Of a stretch of DNA of 64,000 nt, positions 39,830-50,753 are shown in pieces. Below the pieces are notes generated by a model, which worked only from the letters and a program-made list of their open reading frames with translations, did no database searches and was not told the origin of the DNA. Both the position numbers and the translations under genes were made by a program. Numbering within the stretch: position 1 is the first letter of the stretch; each line of letters begins with the position of its first letter. This DNA comes from Pseudomonas chlororaphis (lineage in GTDB: Bacteria > Pseudomonadota > Gammaproteobacteria > Pseudomonadales > Pseudomonadaceae). The stretch lies in the NCBI RefSeq assembly GCF_001921865.1, contig NZ_MSCT01000005.1, forward strand, positions 127,001 to 191,000, written 5' to 3'.

Positions 39830-42343
39830 ATGACGCAAGTCACGGTGAAACAACTGGCCGATGAGGTCAAAACACCGGTAGAGCGCCTGTTGCAGCAGAT
39901 GCGTGAGGCAGGTCTGCCGCACACCGCCGCCGAGGAACATGTGACCGACAGTGAGAAGCAATCGTTGCTGACTCACTTGAAGAGCAGCCACAAGGCGAAA
40001 GTGGAAGAACCGCGCAAGATCACTTTGCAGCGTAAAACCACCAGCACCCTGCGTGTCGCCGGCAGTAAAAGCATCAGCGTTGAAGTGCGCAAGAAGAAAG
40101 TCTTCGTGCAACGCAGCCCGGAAGAAATCGAAGCCGAGCGCCAACGCGAACTGGAAGAACGTCGCGCAGTGGAAAATGCTGCACGTCAGAAGGCTGAAGA
40201 AGAAGCCAAGCGTCGCGCCGAAGAAGAAGCGCGTCGCCAGCCTGCTGCTGCGCAACCTGCTGTCGTTGAAGCTGTCGCTGCCCCGGCAGTGGTTGCCGAG
40301 CCTATCGTGGAAGACGCACCTGTTGCCGCTCCAGCGCCAGTCGCTGAAGTGCGCAAGAAGGACGAGCAGCGTCGCCCGGACAAGAGCCGTAACGACGACA
40401 ACCGTCGTGGTGGCGATGGCGAGCGCAAAAACGCTCCGCATCGTGCTTCCGTGAAGGAAAAGGCTCCGGCTCCACGCGTTGCCCCACGTACTACCGATGA
40501 AGAAAGCGATGGCTTTCGTCGCGGCGGTCGCGGCAAGGCGAAGCTGAAGAAGCGTAACGCTCACGGCTTCCAGAGCCCAACCGGCCCTGTCGTGCGTGAA
40601 GTGAAGATCGGCGAAACCATCACTGTTGGCGATCTTGCCCAGCAGATGTCGGTCAAGGCTGCCGAAATCATCAAGTTCATGTTCAAGCTGGGCACCCCGG
40701 CCACCATCAACCAGGTACTGGATCAGGAAACTGCCCAGCTGGTTGCTGAAGAGCTGGGCCACAAAGTGACCCTGATCAGCGACACCGCCCTGGAAGATTC
40801 CCTGGCCGAGTCCCTGAAGTTTGAAGGTGAGGCCGTACCTCGTGCGCCAGTCGTGACCGTAATGGGTCACGTTGACCATGGTAAGACCTCGCTGCTCGAC
40901 TACATCCGTCGTGCCAAGGTAGCGGCTGGCGAAGCCGGCGGTATTACCCAGCACATTGGTGCCTACCACGTTGAAACTGAGCGCGGCATGGTCACCTTCC
41001 TCGACACCCCAGGTCACGCCGCGTTTACCGCCATGCGTGCTCGTGGTGCCAAGGCGACCGACATCGTGATCCTGGTGGTTGCAGCGGACGACGGTGTGAT
41101 GCCGCAGACCGTTGAAGCCGTTCAGCATGCCCAGGCCGCTGGCGTACCTCTGGTCGTTGCGGTGAACAAGATCGACAAGCCGGGTGCCGACCTCGATCGC
41201 ATCCGTAGCGAACTGTCGGTTCACGGCGTGACTTCCGAGGACTGGGGTGGCGACACTCCATTCGTTCCGGTTTCGGCGAAGATGGGTACTGGTGTCGACG
41301 AATTGCTCGAAGCCGTGCTGCTGCAGGCCGAAGTTCTCGAACTGACCGCCACTCCTTCGGCTCCTGGCCGTGGTGTCGTGGTTGAGTCGCGTCTCGACAA
41401 GGGCCGCGGCCCGGTGGCGACCGTGCTGGTTCAGGACGGTACCCTGCGTCAAGGCGACATGGTGCTGGTCGGCTCGAACTATGGCCGCGTGCGCGCCATG
41501 CTCGACGAGAACGGCAAGCCGATCAAGGAAGCCGGTCCGGCCATTCCGGTCGAGATCCTCGGCCTGGACGGTACCCCGGACGCTGGCGACGAGATGAGCG
41601 TGGTTGCCGACGAGAAGAAAGCCCGTGAAGTGGCTCTGTTCCGTCAAGGCAAGTTCCGCGAAGTCAAACTGGCTCGTGCTCACGCCGGCAAGCTGGAAAA
41701 CATCTTCGAAAGCATGGGCCAGGAAGAGAAGAAGACGCTCAACATCGTCCTCAAGTCCGACGTCCGTGGATCGCTGGAAGCTCTGCAAGGCGCTCTGAAC
41801 GGCCTGGGCAACGACGAAGTGCAAGTGCGCGTGGTCGGCGGCGGCGTCGGTGGTATCACCGAAAGCGATGCCAACCTGGCACTGGCCTCCAACGCTGTAC
41901 TGTTCGGCTTCAACGTGCGTGCCGATGCCGGCGCACGGAAGATCGTCGAGCAGGAAGGTCTGGATATGCGTTACTACAACGTGATCTACGACATCATCGA
42001 AGACGTCAAGAAAGCCCTGACCGGTATGTTGGGCAGCGACGTCCGGGAGAACATCCTGGGTGTTGCCGAAGTTCGCGACGTGTTCCGCTCGCCGAAGTTC
42101 GGTGCGATCGCCGGTTGCATGGTCATCGAAGGTGTCGTGCACCGTAACCGTCCGATCCGCGTACTGCGTGAAGACATCGTTATTTTCGAAGGCGAGCTGG
42201 AATCCCTGCGCCGCTTCAAGGATGACGCTTCCGAAGTGCGTGCCGGCATGGAGTGCGGTATCGGCGTGAAGAGCTACAACGACGTCAAAGTCGGCGACAA
42301 GATCGAAGTCTTCGAGAAGGTTCAGGTTGCTCGCAGCCTCTAA
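39830..42343 (+). CDS. infB: Translation initiation factor IF-2
   Basis: 837 aa. N-terminal IF2 helix domain (residues ~1-55), a long charged Lys/Glu/Arg and Pro/Ala linker (~90-240), then the GTPase core: G1 [12 protein letters not shown]3 DTPGHAAF, G4 NKID, and domains II-IV including the fMet-tRNA-binding end. The linker contains alternating [13 protein letters not shown] segments that vary among species. ATG at 39830 with GAGGAGAG upstream. Confidence 0.98.
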   Translation: MTQVTVKQLADEVKTPVERLLQQMREAGLPHTAAEEHVTDSEKQSLLTHLKSSHKAKVEEPRKITLQRKTTSTLRVAGSKSISVEVRKKKVFVQRSPEEIEAERQRELEERRAVENAARQKAEEEAKRRAEEEARRQPAAAQPAVVEAVAAPAVVAEPIVEDAPVAAPAPVAEVRKKDEQRRPDKSRNDDNRRGGDGERKNAPHRASVKEKAPAPRVAPRTTDEESDGFRRGGRGKAKLKKRNAHGFQSPTGPVVREVKIGETITVGDLAQQMSVKAAEIIKFMFKLGTPATINQVLDQETAQLVAEELGHKVTLISDTALEDSLAESLKFEGEAVPRAPVVTVMGHVDHGKTSLLDYIRRAKVAAGEAGGITQHIGAYHVETERGMVTFLDTPGHAAFTAMRARGAKATDIVILVVAADDGVMPQTVEAVQHAQAAGVPLVVAVNKIDKPGADLDRIRSELSVHGVTSEDWGGDTPFVPVSAKMGTGVDELLEAVLLQAEVLELTATPSAPGRGVVVESRLDKGRGPVATVLVQDGTLRQGDMVLVGSNYGRVRAMLDENGKPIKEAGPAIPVEILGLDGTPDAGDEMSVVADEKKAREVALFRQGKFREVKLARAHAGKLENIFESMGQEEKKTLNIVLKSDVRGSLEALQGALNGLGNDEVQVRVVGGGVGGITESDANLALASNAVLFGFNVRADAGARKIVEQEGLDMRYYNVIYDIIEDVKKALTGMLGSDVRENILGVAEVRDVFRSPKFGAIAGCMVIEGVVHRNRPIRVLREDIVIFEGELESLRRFKDDASEVRAGMECGIGVKSYNDVKVGDKIEVFEKVQVARSL

Positions 42344-42412
42344 CTCGCGCACTTCAAGAGCCATGATGGGCAGCGGCGTGCACTTGCGCAGCGCCTCATC
42401 CAGACTCTAAAC

Positions 42413-42452
42413 GCAACGCCCGGTCTGGCTTTTGTCAGGCCGGGCGTTTGCC
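42413..42452 (+). terminator. Hairpin between infB and rbfA
   Basis: AACGCCCGG and GGCCGGGCGTTT form a GC-rich stem with a TTTTGTCA-containing loop; only a short T run follows. Possibly a partial terminator or RNase-sensitive site inside the operon. Confidence 0.65.
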
Positions 42453-42502
42453 GCTTTCAGACCTTGCGGGTTTCGCCGTGAGGCAGCAACAGGTAACAAG
42501 AC

Positions 42503-42898
42503 ATGGCAAAAGAATACAGCCGTACCCAACGTATCGGCGACCAGATGCAGCGCGAGTTGGCTCAGCTGATCCGTCGTGAAGTCAAAGACCCGCGCGTCGG
42601 CCTGGTCACCATCACCGCCGTTGAAGTCAGCCGTGACGTTGGTCACGCGAAGATCTTCATCACTGTGATGGGCCAGGACAACCCTGACGATATCGCCCAG
42701 AGCATCAAGGTGCTCAATTCGGCCGCCGGCTTCCTGCGTATGCAGCTGGCTCGCGAGATGAAGTTGCGCAGCGTTCCACAGCTGCATTTCCACTACGACG
42801 AAAGCGTCGTGCGGGGCGCGCATCTGTCGGCCCTGATCGAGCGCGCCGTGGCCGAAGACAGCCAGCACGCCGCTGAACCCGAAGACGCCAAGGAGTAA
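42503..42898 (+). CDS. rbfA: 30S ribosome-binding factor A
   Basis: 131 aa, KH-like fold needed for 16S 5'-end maturation and cold growth. Conserved [32 protein letters not shown] and [19 protein letters not shown]. Three bases separate it from truB. Confidence 0.97.
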   Translation: MAKEYSRTQRIGDQMQRELAQLIRREVKDPRVGLVTITAVEVSRDVGHAKIFITVMGQDNPDDIAQSIKVLNSAAGFLRMQLAREMKLRSVPQLHFHYDESVVRGAHLSALIERAVAEDSQHAAEPEDAKE

Positions 42899-42901
42899 GC
42901 G

Positions 42902-43819
42902 GTGGCTCAGGTCAAGCGTATCCGTCGTAATGTCAGCGGGATCATCCTGCTGGACAAGCCGCTGGGGTTTACCTCCAACGCGGCACTGCAGAAAGTCCGC
43001 TGGTTGCTCAACGCTGAAAAGGCTGGGCACACCGGTAGCCTCGATCCCCTGGCCACCGGTGTGTTGCCGCTGTGCTTCGGCGAGGCGACCAAGTTCTCGC
43101 AGTACCTGCTCGATTCCGACAAGGGTTACGAAACCCTGATGCAGTTGGGCAAGACCACCACCACGGCCGACGCCGAGGGGGAAGTCCTGCAGACTCGCGA
43201 AGTGACCGTTGGTCGCACTGATATTGAAGCGGTGCTGCCGGAATTTCGTGGGCAAATCAGTCAGATACCGCCGATGTACTCAGCCCTCAAGCGTGATGGC
43301 CAGCCACTTTACAAGCTGGCGCGTGCAGGCGAAGTGGTGGAGCGCGAAGCGCGTTCTGTTACTATTGCGCGCTTGGAATTACTTGCCTCTGAAGGCGATA
43401 CTGCGCGGCTGGCGGTGGACTGCAGTAAAGGCACCTATATCCGGACCCTGGTGGAGGATATCGGTGAGAAGCTGGGTTGTGGGGCTTATGTCGCAGAGTT
43501 GCGGCGCACCCAGGCCGGCCCTTTCAGCCTGGCCCAGACCGTTACGCTGGAAGAGCTTGAAGCGGTACATGCCGAAGGCGGCAACGAAGCGGTGGATCGC
43601 TTCCTGATGCCATCGGACAGCGGCCTGTTGGATTGGCCGCTGCTGCAGTTCTCGGAGCACAGCGCGTTCTACTGGCTCAACGGTCAGCCGGTACGGGCTC
43701 CAGACGCACCGAAGTTCGGCATGGTGCGGGTACAGGATCACAATGGTCGCTTTATCGGTATCGGTGAAGTGAGCGAAGACGGGCGCATCGCGCCGCGTCG
43801 ACTGATTCGGTCGGAATGA
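42902..43819 (+). CDS. truB: tRNA pseudouridine(55) synthase
   Basis: 305 aa. Catalytic Asp in [22 protein letters not shown]-like [30 protein letters not shown], and the C-terminal PUA-like domain. GTG start at 42902, with AAGGAG overlapping the rbfA end at a good distance. It modifies U55 in the T-loop of all elongator tRNAs. Confidence 0.97.
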   Translation: MAQVKRIRRNVSGIILLDKPLGFTSNAALQKVRWLLNAEKAGHTGSLDPLATGVLPLCFGEATKFSQYLLDSDKGYETLMQLGKTTTTADAEGEVLQTREVTVGRTDIEAVLPEFRGQISQIPPMYSALKRDGQPLYKLARAGEVVEREARSVTIARLELLASEGDTARLAVDCSKGTYIRTLVEDIGEKLGCGAYVAELRRTQAGPFSLAQTVTLEELEAVHAEGGNEAVDRFLMPSDSGLLDWPLLQFSEHSAFYWLNGQPVRAPDAPKFGMVRVQDHNGRFIGIGEVSEDGRIAPRRLIRSE

Positions 43820-43959
43820 CCGGAACCAGCCTGTGTAACAGCAGGCTGGAGAGGGTGGCTGTTAACAGGCACGGTCACAGCTCATTTATAGATACAGGGA
43901 TTTGTCCCTGGCCTGTTGGTGGCGTTTCTCGGAACGTTGCCCTATGAGAGGAAAGCCAA
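43820..43959 (+). promoter_or_regulatory. Structured leader of rpsO
   Basis: 140 bp between truB and rpsO. It holds hairpin CCAGCCTG/CAGGCTGG (43826-43849), then a nested structure in which AACAGGC (43864-43870) can pair with GCCTGTT (43911-43917) and encloses CAGGGA-TTTG-TCCCTG (43895-43910). AT-rich TTATAGATAC (43887-43896) could be a -10 region. S15 is known to repress its own translation through leader structure in other bacteria; whether this element does so is inference. Confidence 0.55.
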
Positions 43960-44229
43960 ATGGCACTCAGCGTTGAAGAAAAAGCTCAAATCGTAACCGA
44001 CTACCAGCAAGCTGTTGGTGACACTGGTTCGCCAGAAGTGCAAGTTGCACTGCTGACCGCCAACATCAACAAACTGCAAGGTCACTTCAAGGCCAACGGT
44101 AAAGACCACCACTCCCGTCGTGGTCTGATCCGCATGGTTAACCAGCGTCGTAAGCTGCTGGACTACCTGAAAGGCAAGGACCTGAGCCGTTACAGCGCTC
44201 TGATCGGTCGCCTGGGTCTGCGTCGCTAA
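43960..44229 (+). CDS. rpsO: 30S ribosomal protein S15
   Basis: 89 aa, binds the 16S rRNA three-way junction. Conserved [41 protein letters not shown] and RLGLRR end. AGAGGAAAG precedes the ATG. 196 bp separate it from pnp; in E. coli this spacing contains an RNase III hairpin. Confidence 0.98.
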   Translation: MALSVEEKAQIVTDYQQAVGDTGSPEVQVALLTANINKLQGHFKANGKDHHSRRGLIRMVNQRRKLLDYLKGKDLSRYSALIGRLGLRR

Positions 44230-44425
44230 TCAGCGATTGCGCTCTGAGGTTGGTTGTCTGTCAGGCGTCAGCGGGGTTCCGCCGGCGCTTGTCAGGCTTC
44301 CAGCCTCAAGTTTTATCTGCGGTACCGTTTTACCTGGACAATCAGCATCGGGCCGATTCCCGACATTGCCCAAGAATTTCGCAAGAAACCAGTTCCCCCA
44401 AGAGCCACAAAGAAGGTAGGACACC

Positions 44426-46531
44426 GTGAACCCGGTAATCAAAAAATTCCAGTTCGGTCAGTCGACCGTTACCCTCGAGACTGGCCGTATCGCCCGTCAG
44501 GCCTCCGGCGCAGTATTGGTCACCGTTGACGACGACGTCAGCGTATTGGTGACCGTGGTTGGCGCCAAGCAAGCCGATGCAGGCAAGGGTTTCTTCCCTC
44601 TGTCTGTTCACTACCAGGAAAAAACTTACGCTGCCGGTAAGATTCCTGGCGGTTTCTTCAAGCGCGAAGGCCGTCCTTCCGAGAAAGAAACCCTGACCTC
44701 GCGTCTGATCGACCGTCCGATCCGCCCTCTGTTCCCAGAAGGCTTCATGAACGAAGTGCAGGTTGTCTGCACCGTGGTTTCCACCAGCAAGAAGACCGAT
44801 CCGGACATCGCTGCGATGATCGGTACCTCGGCTGCCCTGGCGATCTCCGGCATTCCTTTCGACGGCCCGATCGGCGCTGCCCGCGTAGCGTTCCATGAAA
44901 GCACCGGCTACCTGCTGAACCCGACCTACGAGCAGCTTCAGGCCTCCAGCCTGGACATGGTCGTAGCCGGTACCTCGGAAGCGGTGTTGATGGTTGAGTC
45001 GGAAGCCAAAGAGCTGACCGAAGACCAGATGCTGGGCGCCGTGCTGTTCGCCCACGACGAATTCCAGGCGGTGATCCAGGCCGTCAAAGAGCTGGCCGCT
45101 GAAGCTGCCAAGCCAACCTGGGACTGGGCTGCTGCTCCAGAAGCCACCGCGCTGCTGGGCGCTATCCGCGCCGAGTTCGGCGAAGCGATCTCCCAGGCTT
45201 ACACCATCACCGTCAAGGCCGACCGTTATGCGCGTCTGGGCGAGCTGAAAGACCAAGTCGTAGCCAAGCTGTCCGGCGAAGAAGGCCAGCCTTCGGCTTC
45301 TGAAGTCAAAGCTGCTTTCGGCGAGATCGAATACCGCACCGTTCGCGAGAACATCGTTAACGGCAAGCCACGTATCGATGGTCGCGACACCCGCACCGTA
45401 CGTCCGCTGAACATCGAAGTCGGCGTTCTGCCGAAGACTCACGGTTCGGCGCTGTTCACCCGTGGCGAAACCCAGGCCCTGGTCGTCGCGACTCTGGGTA
45501 CTGCCCGTGACGCACAGCTGCTGGACACCCTGGAAGGCGAGAAAAAAGACCCCTTCATGCTGCACTACAACTTCCCTCCGTTCTCGGTGGGCGAGTGTGG
45601 TCGCATGGGCGGCGCCGGTCGTCGTGAAATCGGTCACGGCCGTCTGGCCCGTCGTTCGGTCCAGGCCATGCTGCCAGCCGCCGACGTGTTCCCGTACACC
45701 ATCCGCGTGGTATCGGAAATCACCGAATCCAACGGTTCCAGCTCCATGGCTTCGGTCTGCGGCGCTTCCCTGGCGCTGATGGACGCAGGCGTACCGATGA
45801 AGGCCCCGGTTGCCGGTATCGCCATGGGCCTGGTTAAGGAAGGCGAGAAGTTTGCCGTCCTGACCGACATCCTGGGCGACGAAGACCACCTGGGCGACAT
45901 GGACTTCAAGGTAGCCGGTACCGCCAAAGGCGTGACCGCGCTGCAGATGGACATCAAGATCAAGGGCATCACCGAAGAAATCATGGAGATCGCCCTGGGC
46001 CAGGCCCTGGAAGCTCGCCTGAACATCCTCGGTCAGATGAACCAGATCATCGGTCAATCGCGTACCGAACTGTCGGCCAACGCTCCGACCATGATCGCGA
46101 TGAAGATCGACACCGATAAAATCCGTGATGTCATCGGTAAAGGCGGCGCGACCATCCGTGCGATCTGCGAAGAGACCAAGGCTTCGATCGACATCGAAGA
46201 CGACGGTTCGATCAAGATCTTCGGCGAAACCAAGGAAGCTGCAGAGGCTGCGCGTCAGCGCGTTCTGGGCATCACCGCGGAAGCCGAGATCGGCAAGATC
46301 TACGTCGGCAAGGTTGAGCGCATCGTCGACTTCGGCGCGTTCGTCAACATCCTGCCGGGCAAGGACGGTCTGGTTCACATCTCCATGCTGAGCGATGCTC
46401 GCGTCGAGAAAGTGACCGACATCCTGAAAGAAGGCCAGGAAGTGGAAGTGCTGGTACTGGACGTGGACAACCGCGGCCGTATCAAGCTGTCCATCAAAGA
46501 CGTGGCGGCAGCCAAGGCTTCGGGCGTTTAA
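44426..46531 (+). CDS. pnp: Polyribonucleotide nucleotidyltransferase (PNPase)
   Basis: 701-aa 3'-5' phosphorolytic exoribonuclease of the degradosome. Two RNase PH domains (KRMGR-type [34 protein letters not shown]), then KH ([17 protein letters not shown]) and S1 ([21 protein letters not shown]) domains. GTG start at 44426 with AAGGTAGG upstream. Last gene of the translation cluster, closed by a clear terminator. Confidence 0.98.
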   Translation: MNPVIKKFQFGQSTVTLETGRIARQASGAVLVTVDDDVSVLVTVVGAKQADAGKGFFPLSVHYQEKTYAAGKIPGGFFKREGRPSEKETLTSRLIDRPIRPLFPEGFMNEVQVVCTVVSTSKKTDPDIAAMIGTSAALAISGIPFDGPIGAARVAFHESTGYLLNPTYEQLQASSLDMVVAGTSEAVLMVESEAKELTEDQMLGAVLFAHDEFQAVIQAVKELAAEAAKPTWDWAAAPEATALLGAIRAEFGEAISQAYTITVKADRYARLGELKDQVVAKLSGEEGQPSASEVKAAFGEIEYRTVRENIVNGKPRIDGRDTRTVRPLNIEVGVLPKTHGSALFTRGETQALVVATLGTARDAQLLDTLEGEKKDPFMLHYNFPPFSVGECGRMGGAGRREIGHGRLARRSVQAMLPAADVFPYTIRVVSEITESNGSSSMASVCGASLALMDAGVPMKAPVAGIAMGLVKEGEKFAVLTDILGDEDHLGDMDFKVAGTAKGVTALQMDIKIKGITEEIMEIALGQALEARLNILGQMNQIIGQSRTELSANAPTMIAMKIDTDKIRDVIGKGGATIRAICEETKASIDIEDDGSIKIFGETKEAAEAARQRVLGITAEAEIGKIYVGKVERIVDFGAFVNILPGKDGLVHISMLSDARVEKVTDILKEGQEVEVLVLDVDNRGRIKLSIKDVAAAKASGV

Positions 46532-46561
46532 CACGACCGCAGCACTGAGCTGAACAAGCAA

Positions 46562-46588
46562 GCGCCCCGACTGATTCGGGGCGTTTTG
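46562..46588 (+). terminator. Intrinsic terminator after pnp
   Basis: CGCCCCGA-CTGA-TTCGGGGCG followed by TTTT, 31 bases after the pnp stop. Confidence 0.93.
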
Positions 46589-46610
46589 CTATCTGCCACA
46601 CCGCTATTCC

Positions 46611-46706
46611 CTGTAGGAGCGAGCTGGCTCGCGATCCAATCTCAAGGCCGCTACCTGCTCCGGGGCGACCGCTGCGTGGTCATCGTGAGCAAACCGCTCC
46701 TACAGG
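46611..46706. repeat. REPIN between pnp and tRNA-Thr
   Basis: CTGTAGGAGCGAGCTGGCTC at the left end, and the inverted partner ending ATCGTGAGCAAACCGCTCCT at 46682-46701, with terminal CTGTAGGAGC / GCTCCTACAG arms. Same family as the element at 5649. Confidence 0.85.
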
Positions 46707-46756
46707 GGGGAGGCGATATGGCAAAACCTCGGCCTCGGTGCTAGGTTTAGCCCTGC

Positions 46757-46832
46757 GCCCGTGTAGCTCAGCCGGTAGAGCAGCGCACTCGTAACGCGAA
46801 GGTCGCAGGTTCGATTCCTGTCTCGGGCACCA
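46757..46832 (+). tRNA. tRNA-Thr(CGU)
   Basis: 76 nt, fits standard numbering exactly. Acceptor GCCCGTG / CTCGGGC, D stem GCTC/GAGC, anticodon CGT at 34-36 with T33 and A37, T-loop TTCGATT, encoded CCA. Two non-canonical pairs are seen: T6.T67 in the acceptor and A31.C39 in the anticodon stem, besides the G27.A43 that tRNA-Thr(CGU) often carries. It marks the border between the pnp core region and the accessory segment, and its 3' end is a plausible integration target. Confidence 0.92.
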
Positions 46833-47001
46833 TGTTCACTTTCATTGGGTTCTGCAACGTTCAAATGATGCCCGCGTGCATCGCTATGATGCGTGTTCTC
46901 GGGGGAGGGCTCGAAATTGTCATAAAACGACGGGCCATCGGGACATCACTTAAAGAACCCGGTTACATTGATTTTACAAAAAAAGACGAGAAAGCGCACA
47001 G

Positions 47002-48747
47002 ATGAAGTCGTTCTGCATATTGGTTTTTACTCTTGTTTTTTCATCGGTTTCGGTTGCGGCGCAAGAACTTCCGGTGGGTATAGAAGGAACAGTAAAGCTA
47101 TTTAAGCTTGCACCCGTGAAGGTAGATGTCAGCGAGAGCAAGATCACTCTTGATTATGGGAAAGTATATTTTTCGAAGGTGACAATTACCCCTGATCAGG
47201 AGAATGTCGGCCGCGCGATAACCATAAAGCTAAGAGAAAGTAGTCAGCCAGACCCACTTCCAAGTACCGGCCCGGAAAAAATTGGCGTCCGCTACCTTGA
47301 AGAAAATATTACCTTGCGCAAAGGCTCACAGGAGCTGCCGCTTCCTGTCGCGGATAAGAGGTTGATGCCAGCGAGTATCGGCGCTGTAATGCCGTTCCGT
47401 TACATTGATATCTATGGATGGAAGGGAGAGTTTTCGGAAAAGTTCATCAAGGTCGAATTTTCTCGCTCATCGAAGTATGAGAACCGAGGCGTTATTAGTT
47501 TTTCCGGTGGTCAAACGGCTGATGAGTTAAATCGAATCCTTGAGTTGACGAGCCATACACTCGAAGCCACCAGTTTTGCGGGTGTATTCGTGGATGGGGA
47601 TCGAGAGCGGCTACCGTACGAGGCTGATGCCTATATCAATATGCTTGGCTGGTTTGCCAGCGTTGGAGACGTTACCGTGCCTCGGCGAACGTTCGAGTAT
47701 CTGGTTAAGCATCCAAGCTGGCCAACGGAGTGGCAGGCACACATGATATTCATGGCCTGGGCTGACTATTTACAGACCGGCGATATCAAGTTCTTGCGTA
47801 AGCATTACGACTGGCTCAAAACGTTGAGCCTTGGAGAGGCCATCTCGGAGTCAGGGATGGTGGATGTGACGAAAATTTCTCCGGAGTTGAAAGAAAAGCT
47901 CAAGGTAACCTACCCACTAGGAGATATTGTGGATTGGCCACCCAGTCAGCGGGACGGTCATGAAATGCTTGCAAACAACACGGTTACCAATGCATTTGTC
48001 TATATGGGTTTCAAGCGCATGGCGGATATCGCTCATGCTTTGGGAGAGGAGTCGGACCGTAGTCGATTCAGCGATTTGGCCAGCGGTTTGAAATCTGTCA
48101 TGGACGTTAAGGTGAAGGGGCAGGACGGAGTGTATGTCGATGGTATTGGCTCCACGCATACATCAGCCCATAGTCTGTTTATCCCTTTGGCATTTGGCAT
48201 GGTTGATAACAGCCAGCGCGGTGATGTCTTGAAGAGACTGGCCACGAAGATTGAAAGTTATGATGGTGGTTTCCCAGGTTCGGTTTTCACGGCCCAGTAT
48301 CTATTGGAAGGGTTATTCGAATCGGGTGAAGACGATCTGGCTCTCGCGCTGATGCTGAATAAGACTGAGCGTGGTTGGATGAACATGTTGAATAAATATG
48401 ATGCCACCATTACCCATGAGGCTTGGGATGTTCAGTTCAAGTATAACGAAGACTGGACCCATGCTTGGGGAGCCGCGCCAGCCAATATAATTCCGCGATT
48501 CATCTTGGGTGTTAATGCGACTGCACCTGGCTGGGCACGCTGGGAAATAAAGCCATCGAAGGTTTTGAAGTTTTCCGCGAAAGCGAAGATACCAACTCCT
48601 CATGGATTGATCGATATTGTTTATGATTATCCAAAACGGAAAATATTATTCAGTGTGCCAAAAGGTACAGTGGCTGAACTAAGCCTTAATCATCGTTCGC
48701 TGCAATTCAAGCCAGGTCGGCACGAAGCCGTATGGGACATCCAATGA
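47002..48747 (+). CDS. Secreted GH78-like alpha-L-rhamnosidase homologue
   Basis: 581 aa. Signal peptide at residues ~1-20 (MKSFCILVFTLVFSSVSVAA), then an N-terminal beta region, and an (alpha/alpha)6-barrel-like part beginning about residue 170 with VDGDRERLPYEADAYINMLG, the typical GH78 active-site block, and later THEAWD. The end (from ~500) looks like the small C-terminal beta domain. It would cut terminal alpha-L-rhamnose from glycans in the periplasm or outside. Base composition is lower in GC than the neighbouring core, suggesting transfer. It is convergent with the Wzy-like gene. Family call is good; substrate unknown. Confidence 0.82.
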   Translation: MKSFCILVFTLVFSSVSVAAQELPVGIEGTVKLFKLAPVKVDVSESKITLDYGKVYFSKVTITPDQENVGRAITIKLRESSQPDPLPSTGPEKIGVRYLEENITLRKGSQELPLPVADKRLMPASIGAVMPFRYIDIYGWKGEFSEKFIKVEFSRSSKYENRGVISFSGGQTADELNRILELTSHTLEATSFAGVFVDGDRERLPYEADAYINMLGWFASVGDVTVPRRTFEYLVKHPSWPTEWQAHMIFMAWADYLQTGDIKFLRKHYDWLKTLSLGEAISESGMVDVTKISPELKEKLKVTYPLGDIVDWPPSQRDGHEMLANNTVTNAFVYMGFKRMADIAHALGEESDRSRFSDLASGLKSVMDVKVKGQDGVYVDGIGSTHTSAHSLFIPLAFGMVDNSQRGDVLKRLATKIESYDGGFPGSVFTAQYLLEGLFESGEDDLALALMLNKTERGWMNMLNKYDATITHEAWDVQFKYNEDWTHAWGAAPANIIPRFILGVNATAPGWARWEIKPSKVLKFSAKAKIPTPHGLIDIVYDYPKRKILFSVPKGTVAELSLNHRSLQFKPGRHEAVWDIQ

Positions 48748-48945
48748 GTTCGTCTGCATTGAATTTATGAGTTTTTACGAGAGTCATGCAGAAACATGTT
48801 TGGACGTTTTTGTGTGTGCGTGAGGTAAGGCGAGTTGTATGTAAGTGCAACCAACTTGGTTCGGTTGCACTTCTTGGATAGGAGGCCTAAATTTTCTACG
48901 GCATGATTTTTTGGAAGGCCTCTGGGTTTGCTGGTACAGGCAGGG

Positions 48946-50370
48946 TCAGGACTTAATAAAGTAAAATCTCTTGTTGCTGAGGTAGCTATTTATGCCAAGG
49001 ATGGCGGACACCGCAATAAATACGGCAAAAATACTATTCCATGTCATAATGCTGATAAGGAAAGATGAATATGTATAAGCTATAAAGCACATGTATAGTG
49101 CAACGGAGATAACTGGTTTTTTTGCTTTTAGTATCGTGAGATATGCTAGATTGAAAATAAAGCCAGTGAGCGTGAAGTATATTAAAGATCCAATCATGGA
49201 GAAGTCGGTAATCAAGCCTCGAAACATGGTGTATATGTTTGACTGTATTATGTCGTGATAGTTGTAGTACTCATCATAGTAGCCCTCTGGGATGTAGGTT
49301 GTGTTGCCCATGGCTTTAAATATAGCCATGAATGTGTATAACCCATATGTGTTTTGTTTGAGTAGTGCGTACTCCATATTTGAGTGGCCTAAATAAACGC
49401 TGGAAAACCAGTCGGAAAACGCATAAAAACTACCGAAGGCATATGAAGATAAGTAGAACTCCAATTTTTTAATAGTTTCCTCTATAGTCCCTTCTCCAAT
49501 GCCTCGCGCCAGAAACGAGGCTATTAAAATTGGGAAAAGCAAAACCACAGAAATGAATATTACTTTGTTGGTTAGTTTGTTTGTAAGGGAGTAGCTTCCT
49601 GCATGCATTCTTGCGACTAATACACCCGAGTAGAAAAAGGCTGCACATAGGAACAGAGTTCCCTTGTCAGCGTAAATTATCATGTGAAGTCCGGCAGGAA
49701 TAAAGCTGCAAAGGAATATTAAGACTCTCTTGAAATTGCTTTTGTTGGCGATGATTAATCCGCCAATGCAGTTTGCAGTGTAATTTAGTACTACACCGAT
49801 CTGTGCGAAAACGTTTGGTTCAATGTGCCCATTGTAGCGGTCGCTAAGGTATCGGTTTGCAGTTCCTATTAGGTCCGTAATAAACTCATAAGGCGAGTAA
49901 CCTTGAATGGCTAAGTTTGCAAGCATGCAAAGAATTACAATTATTTGCATTGAAAAAAAGCTTAGTGTTAATATTTTATTGTTGTAAAGGTTTGGAGATG
50001 TCGTTTGCTTGTAATGGTTTGCTTCTCTGGCTCTGTTCCAGTTTGTAAGGAATGCAGGTATGGAAAACGCTAATGTGCAAGCAAATATGTAAAGCGTTGC
50101 CATCGGGGTTGATGGGACGTTAGTCATTACTACTAATGGGAAGAAAGTAAAGAGGAACCAGAATAAAGAGAATACAACGGGCGGCGCTACCCATGATCTA
50201 CATTTGATTTTGAGTATATATGCTGACAATAGCATCGCTAGACTAAACCCGATGGACGCTACCTTAAATATGTAATCTTCTTCTGTCACTGGGCTACCAC
50301 TAATTAAGTGTTGTTGAATGAGTGTTGCTATAATCATCACTATAAGGAAGAGTGCTAAAGCTTGAGGCAT
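48946..50370 (-). CDS. Wzy-like oligosaccharide repeat-unit polymerase
   Basis: 474-aa polytopic membrane protein with about 11-12 helices and one larger loop region (GEGTIEETIKKLEFYLSSYAFGSFYAFSDWFSSVYLG), a pattern typical of O-antigen/exopolysaccharide polymerases. Strikingly AT-rich with frequent AAA, TTT and ATA codons, as Wzy genes often are. No wzx, wzz or glycosyltransferase genes adjoin it, so it is an orphan. Start taken at ATG 50370; a TTG at 50385 is possible. An O-antigen ligase-type protein is a less likely alternative. Confidence 0.72.
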   Translation of the reverse strand: MPQALALFLIVMIIATLIQQHLISGSPVTEEDYIFKVASIGFSLAMLLSAYILKIKCRSWVAPPVVFSLFWFLFTFFPLVVMTNVPSTPMATLYIFACTLAFSIPAFLTNWNRAREANHYKQTTSPNLYNNKILTLSFFSMQIIVILCMLANLAIQGYSPYEFITDLIGTANRYLSDRYNGHIEPNVFAQIGVVLNYTANCIGGLIIANKSNFKRVLIFLCSFIPAGLHMIIYADKGTLFLCAAFFYSGVLVARMHAGSYSLTNKLTNKVIFISVVLLFPILIASFLARGIGEGTIEETIKKLEFYLSSYAFGSFYAFSDWFSSVYLGHSNMEYALLKQNTYGLYTFMAIFKAMGNTTYIPEGYYDEYYNYHDIIQSNIYTMFRGLITDFSMIGSLIYFTLTGFIFNLAYLTILKAKKPVISVALYMCFIAYTYSSFLISIMTWNSIFAVFIAVSAILGINSYLSNKRFYFIKS

Positions 50371-50753
50371 GGCTTTATGGGCCAATCTTTACTGTCGCTT
50401 TCCAGGGGGCATTCTTACCTGGAGTCCTTTAGTAGTTGTTGCTCAAAGACTTTTTCTCGTGGTTCCTTGAGCTCGAATACCGCCACGGTAGATTCTGGTG
50501 TCCAAGCTGCTACTCGTTACCACTTTGATCTCCAGCATGTCTGTATTAAGCATCGATATTGATGCCTAAGGATAGTCGAGGATTCTACAAGCGAACGCCG
50601 GGTGTGTCAGTGTCTGTGTCATGTAGGTACTTGTCTGGCTTGTGCTTAGCCGGCTGACTGGCTCGTGATCAATTAACGGGTGAGTTGATGAGCGACCCGC
50701 GGCAGTGAAAAAGTACACTAGCTGGGGACAACTGTTGATGCGTAGTCAGATAG

